DNA of 64,000 nt, from contig NC_135569.1 in the NCBI RefSeq assembly GCF_964340395.1, forward strand, positions 107,501 to 171,500, given 5' to 3'. Of this stretch, positions 1 to 12,600 are shown piece by piece. Numbering within the stretch: position 1 is the first letter of the stretch; each line of letters opens with the position of its first letter. The translations under genes and the position numbers were made by a program. The DNA comes from Glandiceps talaboti. Its lineage: Eukaryota; Hemichordata; Enteropneusta; Spengelidae. The notes under the pieces were generated by a model. It worked only from the letters and a program-made list of their open reading frames with translations. It did no database searches and had not been told where the DNA came from.

Positions 1-1484
1 CAGAATATGCTCTGAATCGTAGGTTTATATACAATCCGTTGTATCACAAAGTTCAAAATGTCTACGTATACAAGTGTTTTGTTTACATAAATTCCATTGA
101 ACAAGTGGCGAAAGGGTTGTAAATATCCTGGTCATCTATGTACAGGAGACCTTACGTGCAAATAATCGAATTATATCAATTATACCCTAAGTGGTGGAAA
201 ACTGGAATCGTGATCATTTGATATCGCAGTCAGACCAATCGGAATAGCATTGCAACAAGAAAATAAAGTCTGAAACAGATCATGTGCTCCTCCCCTCCCC
301 CCGGGGGGTGGAATTTGTATACAATTTCCAAGTCTAGCTGAAGAATGTTCTTAGACTATCACAATATTTGCCAGATAGACTGAAACACTTCAATTCTTCA
401 TTTTGGTGAATGCTAAACCAACAATAGATAATAAAAGCCATAGAAGTAAACTCTTTTAAAGACAATTTCCACCTGGTCCTGTCGCCTCGCACTCTAACTC
501 TGACCTTTAACCTTCAAGTCACAGCTTGAACTTCCTCCATCAGTGTGTTCAATAACAGATTGGAGTAGATTCCTTAAACTTTGGTTTTTCTACATGTACG
601 ATACAATACCAGTTTAAAAGCTGGCAGATAAATGAAATTATATTACTAGATTATGATTTGTAATTTTGGAAAAACCATGACAGTTTAAAATGTATTATAA
701 TAAAAGTATACAAATATAGTGCTATTTTGAATAAATATTAGCCAAACTCACTATATTGTACACTAAGTTATTCAGAATGAAATTACCTGCCACAGTACAA
801 TCCCATGTACACGTCACTTCGTGTTTATTGCAACAACAGTTTTTTCCGGGGTTTTTGACTTTATGAGGGCGGTGCTTGAAGGGCCAGAAATATGCGATTA
901 TAATCGCGGTTCCGCAACCACAACGGTCGGACAGCAAAATGTTTGCTGAACTAGCTGAACCGTTCATCCTATTACATGACAAGTAGCTAAGCAACAAACA
1001 TCCAAGTGTGCTCAATGTCCGACACAAAACGACTTTATTTGAGATTGGACGAAAGAAAATGCGAACTGTCATGTCGAAGCATAACTTATGCCTATGGCCG
1101 AAGTTTAGTTGGAGCCACAGTTCAAGTTACTTATACCGGATATAAGGGAGGTATTTGATTGAAACGTTTTTGTTCTGATGTCGACCATATTGATTCAGCT
1201 ATTACTGTAACATTTGTCTAACTAGTGTTCATATGTTGAGAGATCCGATGACGTCAGACTCATAAATTACAGGGAAAGCAGAGGGTTTTTTGACGTCATA
1301 TGTGTGATGTACGTCAAGCTGCATGAACGTTTATGCTGTACAAGTGAAGTAAGGTTCAGTAGTGATATAGGCAATCACGATGAAGTGGTCGAGCGATCAC
1401 ATGGATCTATTGTAGCTAGCTTGCACTAAATAAAACAAAACAAAAACAAAAACAAACAGGGTGGGAGTAGGGATGGGGTATGAT
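1..1484. other. Non-coding flank, no gene recognised
   Basis: No convincing exon is seen on either strand. The stretch holds a C-rich run near 290-306, two TGACGTCA palindromes (1249 and 1291) and an A-rich (AAAAC)n patch around 1431-1456 just before a LINE fragment. Short open frames here have no recognisable composition or splice context. Confidence 0.6.
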
Positions 1485-2070
1485 ATGATAAGATATGATA
1501 ACAAATTTATATAGCGCCTGGTATCCATTTAAAATGTTCACTGGCGCTTTACAAAGTGTCACTTAAAATATGCTCTCTCAAAAAAGTAGGTCTTTAGCCT
1601 AGATTTGAAATTTCCAGTACTTGATGCTGAACGAATATGACTTGGAAGATCATTCCACAAGGTAGCAGCGGCATATGAGAAAGAACGATCACCATAGAAT
1701 CTGAGTCTTGTTCGTGGAGGTTTAAGAGAAACTTTGTCACTTGAGCGGAGAGATCTGGTCGGTTTATTAAGTTCAATGAGTGTAGTGAGGTAGTCAGGTG
1801 CAGTGCCGTTCAAAGCTTTGTAGGTAAGAAGTAAAATCTTGAATTTGATTCTATATATTACAGGAAGCCAGTGGAATTTCATCAGAATCGGAGAAATGTG
1901 TTCATGTTTCTTCACTTGTGCAATTAGCCGCGCAGCAGAGTTTTGAGCTCTCTGCAATAGATTAATGCTGGATGACGGTCGTCCAAATAATAGGGCATTA
2001 GCGTAATCAAGCTTTGAGGAAAGAGTAGCGTTGACAAGTTTTAAACAGGTCTGCTGGGAAAGGTATTTAC
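1485..2070 (-). mobile_element. 5'-truncated CR1/L2-type LINE fragment (end of reverse transcriptase ORF)
   Basis: The minus strand encodes the C-terminal part of a non-LTR reverse transcriptase ORF. Recognisable blocks are SKLDYANALLFG (about 2010-1975), QRAQNSAARL, HWLPVIYRIKFKILLLTYKA, the RSLRSS block and LWNDLPSHIRSA. The frame is open from about 2058 to its stop at 1559 and lacks any start, endonuclease or catalytic YADD block, so it is a 5'-truncated copy. The 3' end has a short GCGC/TATATAA-containing UTR and a degenerate ATCAT-type tail near 1475-1505. The family is judged from motif memory (CR1/L2/Rex1 group); the exact clade is unknown. Confidence 0.8.
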
Positions 2071-2123
2071 GAATGATGGTAGATACAACTTTCGCACCTT
2101 TTGAAGTTTATATATGACGTCAC

Positions 2124-2584
2124 TGATATTTCCATAAATTCCCAGGTCACTGAACACGATATATTTCCATATGTTCTCAGGGCACTGAACACTTTATATT
2201 TCCATAGATTACCAGGGCACTGAACAATGTCTATTTCCATAGATCCCAGGGCACCGAACACTTTATATTTCCATAGATTCCCAGGGCACTGAACACTATA
2301 TATTTCTATAGATTCCCAGGTCACTGAACAATGTATATTTCCATAGATTCCCCAGGCAACGAACACTGTATATTTCCATAGATTCACAGGGCACTGAACA
2401 CTTTATTTTTCTATAGATTCCCAGGGCACCGAACACTGTATCTTTCCATATATTCCCAGGGCACCGAACACTCTATTTCCATAGATTCCCAGGGCACTGA
2501 ACACTGTATATTTCTATAGATTCCCAGGGCAACGAACACTTTATATTTCCATAGATTCCTAGGGCACTGAACACTGTATATTTA
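2124..2584. repeat. 35-bp minisatellite, about 13 copies
   Basis: Tandem units share the core CCATAGATTCCCAGGGCACT followed by GAACACT(T/G)TATATTT. Period is 35 bp with small length variants. Units differ by point changes (CACTG/CACCG/CAACG). The array begins about 50 bp beyond the 5' truncation point of the LINE fragment. Frames across it are spurious. Confidence 0.9.
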
Positions 2585-3792
2585 AATCTTATTCATGGTT
2601 TCTCTTTCAATTTAGGCTGATTAAAGTTAGAAGGAGGTGGGGATGGGGTGTGAGACCTAACTAATTGAGCTATTCCATCATTTCTGTAAACATAATACAG
2701 CTAACTTTCTAAGCTCGAGGACCAGTTCACCCCCCCCCCCCCCCAATAATGTATGGCTTTTAGCATAGTCACCTGAATAGTTGATGTCATTTGCAACCCA
2801 ACCCAACCCCCAACCCCTCCCCATCTTCCCCAGAAGGCTACGACCAGAAGTTTCGGCCACTGTGTACCGCCTTCCTTTAAAACAGCCTCCAGCGAAACGG
2901 GGACAAATAATTAAGGATTTCCCAGTCGGTGGGGGCGCTGTACCATGTACCGTGACATAGTCCAGGAGCCGTGTTGTTATCATTCTACCAGCAAATTCTT
3001 TGTATTCCTATTATCTTATAAACGAGCAAAAAGGAAGACGTAAGTGACAAAATTATGGTTGAAAATGTCAGGAATAATATCAGGTCATTCACTGGTATTA
3101 GTGTATACGCGTCTTGTCTTATCCGATTAGACACTTCTAGTTGTGACATGCCGGGGTGAAGTTCCAAATAAAGAAGTGTAACTGTAACCGACTGATGACC
3201 TATTAACAGTTGACCGATTAAGAGTTAAGATGTGGAGTTTAGGGGCACGAGCAGAATTTACAGTAGGGGGTTGGGAGAAAAAAAGGAGCCCGGCCTTGGG
3301 TACGACGACATGTCGGAGTGCAGTGAAAAGAGGAGAGGGTTTGAACATTCTGATGGTCTGAAAGGAAGTGGGGCTTGAAATATTGCACTCTTGATTTGTG
3401 ATAACTCGTTGAACCAACATTAAATGCCAGGAGCAGCCGTTTATCTTGCATTTTGGCCGCAATAACACTTACTCCACTATACCTATGTTTAAAGGTATAT
3501 GTAGATGATAGCCAAGGGAGTGTCTGTGTGTCTGCCTGCTTTCTCTGTTTGTTAAATTATGTGTATGGTTTGTTACTTAAAAGTTTATATTTCTATAAAA
3601 AGGCCTCCTACATGACCTTATTTTCCATAAAACCATTGTAGGAGGGAGACAGCCATACACTCCCTTACAACAGCCATAATTTAGATGCCGTCCCCGTAAT
3701 CAAGTTCAAGGGACTATCCCCGCAGGCTATGCATCTCCGACGTATATATGCAATTTCTCTTTGCAAGGCCAACACCCATTTGTAATGAAAAT
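2585..3792. other. Unique non-coding sequence
   Basis: No gene recognised. It contains a C run at about 2729-2744 and short open frames on both strands without splice or domain support. Confidence 0.55.
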
Positions 3793-5607
3793 AGCTGATG
3801 GACTCTGAAAACGATTGTTACTGTCATACTCAAGATAACGTATCGCTGATATACTCTGAAAACGACTGTTACTGTTATACTTAACGTAGCCTGTCGCTGA
3901 TGGACTCTGAAAACGATTGTTACTGTTATACTTAACGTAGCCTGTCGCTGATGGACTCTGAAAACGATTGTTACTGTTATACTTAACGTAGCCTGTCGCT
4001 GATGGACTCTGAAAACGATTGTTACTGTTATATTTAACGTAGCCTATCGCTGATGGACTCTGAAAACGATTGTTACTGTTATACTTAACGTAGCCTATCG
4101 CTGATGGACTCTGAAAACGATTGTTACTGTTATACTTAACGTAGCCTATCGCTGATGGACTCTGAAAACGATTGTTACTGTTATATTTAACGTAGCCTGT
4201 CTCTGATTGACTCTGAAAACGATTGTTACTGTTATATTTAAAGTAGCCTGTCGCTGATGGACTCTGAAAACGACTGTTACTGTTATATTTAACGCAGCCT
4301 ATCGCTGATGGACTCTGAAAACGACTGTTACTGTTATACTTAACGTAGCCTATCGCTGATGGACTCTGAAAACGATTGTTACTGTTATATATAAAGTAGC
4401 CTGTCGCTGATGGACTCTGAAAACGACTGTTACTGTTATATTTAACGTAGCCTATCGCTGATGGACTCTGAAAACGACTGTTACTGTTATATTTAAAGTA
4501 GCCTGTCGCTGATGGACTCTGAAAACGACTGTTACTGTTATATTTAACGTAGCCTATCGCTGATGGACTCTGAAAACGACTGTTACTGTTATATTTAACG
4601 CAGCCTATCGCTGATGGACTCTGAAAACGACTGTTACTGTTATATTTAAAGTAGCCTATCGCTGATGGACTCTGAAAACGACTGTTACTGTTATATTTAA
4701 AGTAGCCTGTCGCTGATGGACTCTGAAAACGACTGTTACTGTTATACTTAACGTAGCCTGTCGCTGATGGACTCTGAAAACGATTGTTACTGTTATACTT
4801 AACGTAGCCTATCGCTGATGGACTCTGAAAACGATTGTTACTGTTATACTTAACGTAGCCTATCGCTGATGGACTCTGAAAACGATTGTTACTGTTATAT
4901 TTAAAGTAGCCTGTCGCTGATGGACTCTGAAAACGATTGTTACTGTTATACTTAACGCAGCCTATCGCTGATGGACTCTGAAAACGACTGTTACTGTTAT
5001 ATTTAAAGTAGCCTATCGCTGATGGACTCTGAAAACGATTGTTACTGTTATACTTAACGTAGCCTATCGCTGATGGACTCTGAAAACGACTGTTACTGTT
5101 ATATTTAAAGTAGCCTATCGCTGATGGACTCTGAAAACGATTGTTACTGTTATACTTAACGCAGCCTATCGCTGATGGACTCTGAAAACGATTGTTACTG
5201 TTATATTTAACGTAGCCTATCGCTGATGGACTCTGAAAACGATTGTTACTGTTATATTTAAAGTAGCCTGTCGCTGATGGACTCTGAAAACGACTGTTAC
5301 TGTTATATTTAACGCAGCCTATCGCTGATGGACTCTGAAAACGATTGTTACTGTTATATTTAAAGTAGCCTGTCGCTGATGGACTCTGAAAACGATTGTT
5401 ACTGTTATATTTAACGCAGCCTATCGCTGATGGACTCTGAAAACGATTGTTACTGTTATATTTAAAGTAGCCTGTCGCTGATGGACTCTGAAAACGACTG
5501 TTACTGTTATATTTAACGCAGCCTATCGCTGATGGACTCTGAAAACGATTGTTACTGTTATACTTAACGTAGCCTATCGCTGATGGACTCTGAAAACGAT
5601 TGTTACT
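3793..5607. repeat. 51-bp minisatellite, about 36 copies
   Basis: The unit is GCTGATGGACTCTGAAAACG, then A(T/C)TGTTACTGTTATA(C/T)TTAA, then (CGT/AGT/CGC)AGCCT(G/A)TC; 51 bp. Copies are very similar and differ mainly at four diagnostic positions, giving a few unit types in mixed order. Stops occur in all frames, so it is not coding. Confidence 0.95.
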
Positions 5608-5680
5608 AGTACTGTTTTACTAAACGTATACGTAGCATGTCAATGTATCCATGTTGTACGGAGGAAGGAAGGGGGGGGGT

Positions 5681-6062
5681 TAGACTCTCTCACAGTCCTT
5701 GGAGCTTCGCTTTACTAGAATTGACGCTAAATGAATTATTTTGTATGTACCGATACCATCTACATAACGTACTCTATGATCGTACTCGAATAACCTTGTA
5801 TTGTGCGCCCTCATCGACCATCTACAGATATCTGTTCGTTGACGTTTGACTGCGCGCGCTCCGTGTTTTCGCTCGGGGCTTCGCGAAAACACGGAGCCTC
5901 GCAGTCACACGTCAACGAATGGTTATCTCTATCATGGTCGATGAGGGCGCACAGTACAAGGATATTCGAGTACAGTTATTTAGCTGGCATCGGTACATAA
6001 AAAATGATTCGTTTAGCTTTTATTTTAGTAAAGCGAAGCTCCGAGGGCTGTGAGAGAGTCTA
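5681..6062. mobile_element. Foldback (MITE-like) element, about 190-bp inverted arms
   Basis: The left arm beginning TAGACTCTCTCACAG at 5681 is matched by an imperfect reverse complement ending at 6062. Shared inner blocks include GGAGCTTCGCTTTACTA, GTGCGCCCTCATCGACCAT and CTCCGTGTTTTCGC near the centre (about 5868-5890). It is flanked by a 9-bp near-perfect duplication: GGGGGGGGT at 5672-5680 and GGGAGGGGT at 6063-6071. No transposase is encoded, so it is non-autonomous. The 9-bp duplication would fit Mutator-type transposition, but the superfamily is inferred only. Confidence 0.8.
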
Positions 6063-6399
6063 GGGAGGGGTGTACTATATTATATATTTGTACATATCAA
6101 AAGCTCTGTGTTGCGTTTGCCAGGGATGGGGCTACACAAATTGTTGAGGTCGTGGAGGCTGCGAATTGTTTGACAAATATTTTCTCCTCAGCCCCCCGCC
6201 CCCTCCCCCGCCGTAAATTATGTTTGTTCCCTGAGTTGTAAGAGTTGTTTACTCCGAGACCATACAGCTGAGCGCCGTCATGATGGATAAGTTATATGTA
6301 TTTTGGTGTCCCCTTGCAAACCTTGACCGATAAATACCAGATGTAATTTGTAAATAGAATGCCTTCTGTAAGGACAAGAACGTACGAACAATTTGATTA

Positions 6400-6545
6400 T
6401 ATAATAATCATAATTTTAATAACAATGTTTTTTATAGCATTTTCCCACTCTGTGCTCAAAGCACTCTACAATTACTAACCCTTGCACGGATCTATAGCGG
6501 CACAACGGCCCTTTACTTCCTCAACTCCCTGGGAAGCATACAATG
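6400..6545 (-). mobile_element. 3' fragment of tRNA-derived SINE
   Basis: On the minus strand this matches the 3' half of the SINE at 60,598-60,953: GGGAGTTGAGGAAG, then a block like GTAATTGTAGAGTGCTTTGAGC and an A/T-rich tail (TTATTA-type) at its low-coordinate end. The tRNA-like head is absent. Confidence 0.7.
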
Positions 6546-8090
6546 ACCTTAAGTATCTTGAAATAAACATGGTTTCAGGCAATGCATTGAAATGAACTTG
6601 GATGATGGGTTACCCATGGAAAGATATGAAGTGCCTTGAAATGGACATAGTTCCAGTATATAATTGGAAATACCTGAAGTGTTGTGAAATTGACACGGTT
6701 TCATGAGATCTACTCCTAAAAATCAATCAGCCCTAGTTATGTCATTTTCGTCTGCTACTGAAATGGTGAAGTGTCCTTTGTGGAACGTGCCGGAGTGAAG
6801 GGTTTACTAACTATGCATCGTTATAAAGTTTATACCTACTCCGCTTTTTCAAAAGAAAACTTCAGACGAAACGTGTAAACAGTCATAGGGTGTGGCTATA
6901 TTAGACATTGTCCGGCAGCAAAAAGCGAATAAGCAAACACAACGACCCTTATTCAGCAGTGGCGAACACTCTCTTGTACATTTGTATATATAGAAACAGA
7001 ATGTGACAATTGCATTGCAAAATAATGATTCACGTTTGGGACCCTTTTAAAGGGCCAACTTCAAATTTGGATAAATTTGATCTGAAAAAACTCTGGCATA
7101 CAGAGTTATATATAGAAAAAGTTGGTTCAGGCAAGAACAAACAAAAGCTATAGCCTGAGATGTTTCATAGACAACATTTTCGTCAAGCAAATTTTTAAAA
7201 TTCACTTTGAAGTTCCAGGACGTACAGATATGAGCGTAAAAAACGAAATGTGAATGATTCAAGGGAAAAACAATATATTTCCTCATTAATTTTAACTTGA
7301 ACTTCACAATGCCAGTAGACTCGATATATGATAACAAACTCGGCTTGCATCTGCAGACCTGTTGGCATACTTCTACCTACAGCTTATAAAAAAACTTACA
7401 TTGGGAGAAACCAAATAAGGATGACGATAGCAAAGTAATCCTTTAAAGGTCAAAGGTCACATGTTTTTCTCAGTTATACCCCAAGTGTCTTTTTTTTAAA
7501 AAAAGGTTATTGTGCAACGTTTGCGTTATAAAGGTAAATAACGTTCCATTGTCGACGTTATTAGGTGTGGTTAGAAAGTCATATAGGGTTGCTTCACTAC
7601 ATGTACTTTTAGCAACACGGATCTCGGTGTGGCGTGTACAGATCTGTCAATGACGTCACGAAACTCGTGATGTCTGATGTTTTTTTCCACATGAACTTTC
7701 TTGAACACGCCTAGGTATTTCATGACTAAAATATTTTAAGTTGCTCTGGTGTCTTGATTTGTAGATATGTGAACGTCACGTGGAGAAGGGTTAGATTTTC
7801 ATACCATGATTCCGACATCCAACTGTTGTCAAACTTTGACTAACAATTGCCCATTGAAAAGATTTGTACATAACAATTAACATGTCCTACATCTATCAAT
7901 TGTTTGTTATATTTCGCCTCGTCGTCTGCTTGAACCATACAAACGGAACTGAGACACACAGATATGTTCTACTGAAAAAAATACGTTCCACTTGAATTGT
8001 ACTATTACTCATGATACGTATACGATGATAAAGATAATATTAGTCTGGCTATGAAACGAAGTACCATTATATCTATAGCCATGTCCGTAT
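6546..8090. other. Unique non-coding sequence
   Basis: No gene recognised. Three loosely similar TTGAAAT(A/G)(A/G)AC-containing segments occur at 6546-6710. A perfect direct repeat of the nuclear-receptor half-site AGGTCA with 1-bp spacing lies at 7447-7459. Confidence 0.5.
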
Positions 8091-8288
8091 GTATTGCTAT
8101 GGACAAATCACGTCCCTATGTAATTGCTATGGACAATCACGTCCCTATGTAATTGCTATGGACAAATCACGTCCCTATGTAATTGCTATGGACAATCACG
8201 TCCCTATGTAATTGCTATGGACAAATCACGTCCCTATGTAATTGCTATGGACAATCACGTCCCTATGTAATTGCTATGGACAAATCAC
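8091..8288. repeat. Tandem array of alternating 30/29-bp units
   Basis: About seven copies of GCTATGGACAAATCACGTCC-CTATGTAATT alternate with a version lacking one A (ACAATCACG). The true period is therefore a 59-bp dimer. The open frame running through it is a by-product of the repeat. Confidence 0.9.
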
Positions 8289-9022
8289 GAGCTCTTTTAT
8301 ACCCGGGCAATAATTTTCCGGACCTGTCAGTTAAGTTGCGAGAATTTTGGAGTTATTGTAGTTTCTTACTCGTTGCTATACGCGTTGTTATTTGTAAACA
8401 AATGAGCGCTAAATTCAAAACTTGTTGGCGCATGGCGTTGTGTACGCTATCATGGCGGAAGCAAACCCGGCTCCAGGAAATTCCTCCTAAAATCTTAAAA
8501 TATTGGTAAAGAGGTTTTGGATTTGATCAACGATGTACAGATAGTGAAGCCGACGATAACTGGCACGGTCCACTCGTACGTACGATTATAAATAGCTATG
8601 TAATGACTGAGTATCCCCATTGGTTAGGGAGCCTTCAGTATTTACAAGGAGAGGGTCGGAGGAAATCACACATGGTATGTTAAATAAAACATAACCCTCT
8701 CCCATTCTCCATTTGTAAAAAGTGACCCTCCCCTTTGTCCCATTTTGTAAAACATGACACTCCCCATGACAACTGCATATACTGAAAGTATTCCCATTAT
8801 ATGTATGCATACAAAATTAATAATTTTGACTCTGTATTAGAAAGCAATATTTGTACATATAAAGTGACAAACAGTAAAAGACTGGCTATTTACCTTTCTC
8901 TTATAATCATACACAATCTAGTTAGTATCTAAAATGTGCTTTCCATGTTGTGCATACTCTGTCTGATCGACCTGGTCACTCGTAAAACTTCCCTGATAAC
9001 ATTGTCATCATCATCACCTCAC
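8289..9022. other. Non-coding stretch with GTGACCCTCCCC motifs
   Basis: Variants of TTTGTAAAA(A/C)(A/G)TGACCCTCCCC recur at about 8690-8760. The segment 8621-8667 is an imperfect inverted match of 15,785-15,831. These may be end sequences of an old DNA element. No gene is supported. Confidence 0.5.
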
Positions 9023-9123
9023 CTTCAGTATTGCCATTATCAGTGTCACTATAATCTGACTCACTGTCACTACTTGAGGCAGTACTTGTATCACTGTCTG
9101 TGTTCTCTATGACATCCAAAACT

Positions 9124-9219
<96 letters not shown>

Positions 9220-9269
9220 CCATCACCACCACCACCACCAATACCACCACCACCACCACCACCACCACC

Positions 9270-9353
<84 letters not shown>
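9023..9353 (-). pseudogene. Acidic exon remnant (downstream half), split by LINE insertion
   Basis: Reading the minus strand, the (GAT)n tract is in frame with a serine/acid-rich stretch (LVLDVIENTDSDTSTASSSD and following SESDYSDTDNGNTE), then AAG|GTGAGG, a good splice donor at 9023/9022. The same Asp frame is open at the other side of the LINE (15,318 upward), so one exon may have been interrupted. The product is not recognised; it could be a host acidic protein or part of an older transposon. Microsatellite composition makes this tentative. Confidence 0.35.
9127..9353. repeat. (TCA)n-(CCA)n-(TCA)n microsatellite
   Basis: Compound trinucleotide tract abutting the 3' end of the LINE. The central portion (about 9219-9284) is CCA-rich. 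With the 10-copy (TCA)n at 15,318-15,347 it forms the two sides of the LINE insertion site. Confidence 0.95.
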
Positions 9354-9621
9354 TTTTCAAATGGAACATTTATTCGTATTTGCCCTAACTATATACAATG
9401 AAGTGCTAAACTATGTACAAAAAGAAGACAATTAGCGAAATACGAGTGAATTGACTTTGTAAAAGTAAATGTTCCTGGTAAAATTAAATTGCGTGAATTT
9501 AACAACGGTGGATTATATATTTCAGTGTGAAGTAGATGTGTACAATTTGGACAATGCTGAGAATTTTGAAATGTTACAAGGATCGTACGGCTGACATTTA
9601 GTTACTGATTAGGTTGTATTA

Positions 9622-12600
9622 TTAATCATGGTCATATGTGAAATGTAGTTGGTTATTGATTACCTCGCATAATGCATTGTTAATGGCCCAAATAGATGTG
9701 AAAGCTACAAGGTTATCTCTGAGTCTGTAATGTTCAAATTCAAGGCTGAGTCGTGTGCGGATTCTTGTCTTGAAGATTTCGAGAGGGTCGATCGGTGTCC
9801 TGTTATCCATGGTGTTTCTTCTTGCTAGGTGTATAGACATTTTAGCGGTCGATATGGTGTATGTTGACAGTTGCATGGCGTGTTTGCTGATGAATTTGGT
9901 ACTTTTCCTTGGTGGGTTTACTAGGAACCATGACATTGGTATGACTTGATGGGCAGTAACTAGGTGTGATATTATTTTGGTGATGAAGGCTAGGAGCAGT
10001 TGTATATTCGGGCATTCCAGGAAGATATGTTGTAGAGCATCTCTGTCCTCACATAGCGGGCAGTTTGGGTCAGTGCGAAAACCGGCATTGTATAGGAAGG
10101 TTCCTGTCGTGTACGCGCCGTGTAGGATGCGCCAGTGAAGATCTCCTTCTCTTGCGGTTGTTGGTGGATAATAGCAGGCTGTGAAGTTCGGATGTATGTA
10201 ATCGGGTAGGCTGAGAATATCTCGCCAAACGGTGTCGAGTCTGTCAGGTTGTCTTTTTGCTTGATTTTCAAGGATCTTATATTTATAGATTGCTCCCCTT
10301 TCGAGTTTGTACAGTGGCAAGTTGAGTTCAGTCGAGTGATGGAGTTCAAAAGAATAGTTCGTACTTGGTGAGTTATTTGGAGACGGATTTTGGAAGTAGT
10401 TGTTGATCATTGTTTTGAAGTTGTCTGGGATAGCTTGGTGTATTACTTGAATAGATAAGTCGAGGATACGTTCAGAGCGGATGTTGACTTTACCGGTGAG
10501 ATCTGTTGAGTTTAACCAACGTTGTCGAGTATCGTGTATGAGATCCCCTATGGTTGTGATGCCTGCGTTTGCAAAGTGAATCAGTGTAAAAGGCGTGTTC
10601 TGTTTTGGATGTAGTATTAGCGGGTTTTGAAAGATCGGTTCGTTCAGTATATCTGAAATGTTTTCTGGTCCTCCTTTCCGGATTTTGTCGGTTGCATTCC
10701 AACAGCGTAGTAATTCAGTGTAGAATTGTGGTATGTGTGTTTTGTTTGGTTCGATGCCGGTTGTTACGAGGAGTTGTTTTCTGTAGTTCAACTGGTTAAC
10801 TTTTTTGAAATAATGATCCATGAAAGTGAAGCAGGGGTGTTGATTGTCTTTATATAGGTAGTTTTGAATGTGACCGAGGCGTAGAGAGGTAAGTCTTGTT
10901 TGTAGATTAATCAGTCCTTGTCCACCCTTATCAAGTGGTAAGTAAAGGGTATCAGGAGGTATCCAGTGGCGGCCTTGCCAGAAAAATCGTAGAAATAGCG
11001 TTTGAATATGTGAAATAGTTGCTTTAGTGGGTGTAGTACATGCTAGGCAGTAGAGTAGTTTTGCAGCTATTACTTGGTTAATGACGAGTACGCGTCCCCT
11101 GTATGACATACATGAAGCAAATGACGACCAGCCTTTAATTTTGTTTTCTATGGTATTGATTAATTTTGTCCAGTTTTGTTGATTATATGTTTCATTGTTA
11201 CCTAGGTGTACGCCAAGGAGTTTGAGTCCGATATTATTCCATGCAATTCCAAGTTGGTTGTCGGTACGGTGTCTCCATTTTCCTACCCATAGGCCTTTTG
11301 ATTTTTCAAAGTTAATTTTTGCATTTGATGCCTTTTCATAGTTCACGAGGCACGTTTTTAACTTAGTTAAATCGCCTTCTTTGGTGTGCATTATTTCGAC
11401 ATCGTCGGCATATGCAGATAAGTAAACGGTACGATTTGGAGTTTCTGGTATTGTGAGTCCTGCAATTTCACTGGTGGTTCTAATCTTGTCCAATAATGGT
11501 TCAAAGGCGATGATGTACAGCTGTCCGGAGAGGGAGCACCCTTGTCGAATACCGCGTTTGATGTTCAAGGGAGATGTTAGCTTGTTATTTATTCTGAATA
11601 GTGATTGGATATCTGTGTACAAGACTTTGATGGTATTAATGAAACGTGGACCGAAACCGAAAGCATTGAGAGTTTTTAACAGGTACTCATGGTGAACACG
11701 GTCGAAGGCTTTTTCTTGGTCCAAAGCTACTATCCCCAGTGGTGTATCGGTGATATTGGCGTATGATATGGAGTCGCGAAGCAAGTGAATATTGTCAAAT
11801 ATCTGACGGCCCGGTATGCTGCAGGTTTGGTCTTCGTGTATAATTGTTGCTAGTACGGAGCGGAGACGGAGTGAGAGTGCTTTAGTGAGTATTTTGTAAT
11901 CGCTGCATAAAAGGCTGATGGGTCGCCAGTTCTTAACCATTGTGTTATCACCGGATTTGGGATGTAGACTTATCACTGCCCTCCTACAGGATAGTGGAAG
12001 TATACCACTTTGAAGAGATTTGATGATTACTTTGTGTAAGTCTTTACCTATGAGTGACCAGAATGTTTTGTAAAATTCATTTGGTGGTCCATCTATTCCA
12101 GGCGAGCGATCTGTTGAAAGTTGCGTGACTGCCTTGGTGAGTTCTTCATATGTGATATCATTATCGAGATATTCGCGGTCGGATGTGTTCAGTTTGGGTA
12201 GATTTTTAAGGAGTTCGTTTTGGTCATTTTGGTCTACTGGGTCCGGTGTATAAAGTTCATGGTAAAAGTCATATATTATATTGCGTATTTCGTGTGGGTC
12301 TTCTGCAATGGTGTTGTCTGTACGTTTCAGTTGTATTATTGGTCTTGATTTTCCTTTTTCCTTCTCGAGGGCGAAGAAGAATTTACTTGATATGTCGCTC
12401 TGTTGCAGTATTTGATGGCGTGCTCGGATAGCTGCTCCTCTACTTTCGTTGTGAACTAGGTCAGCGAGTAGATTTTTCTTTGTGGTGTATTCATGTATTA
12501 GGTTATTGTCCTGGTGAAGTTTTCTCTCAATGTGTTGAATTTCGCGTTCCAGCTGGGCTTTCCTTTGTTTATGATCGTTGCTATGGGAGACACAGTACTG

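Noticed and set aside
3793-5607. CRISPR-like array (regular repeats)
   Set aside because: There are no unique spacers; units are contiguous 51-bp tandem copies in a eukaryotic setting. The same applies to the 29-, 35- and 50-bp arrays.
8183-8509. Small plus-strand gene of 108 residues
   Set aside because: The first third is the 30/29-bp tandem repeat; the rest has no known motif, splice context or composition bias.
9100-9435. Plus-strand poly-Ser/Pro protein
   Set aside because: Translation of the (TCA)n/(CCA)n tract; the minus-strand Asp frame has better flanking composition and a donor site.
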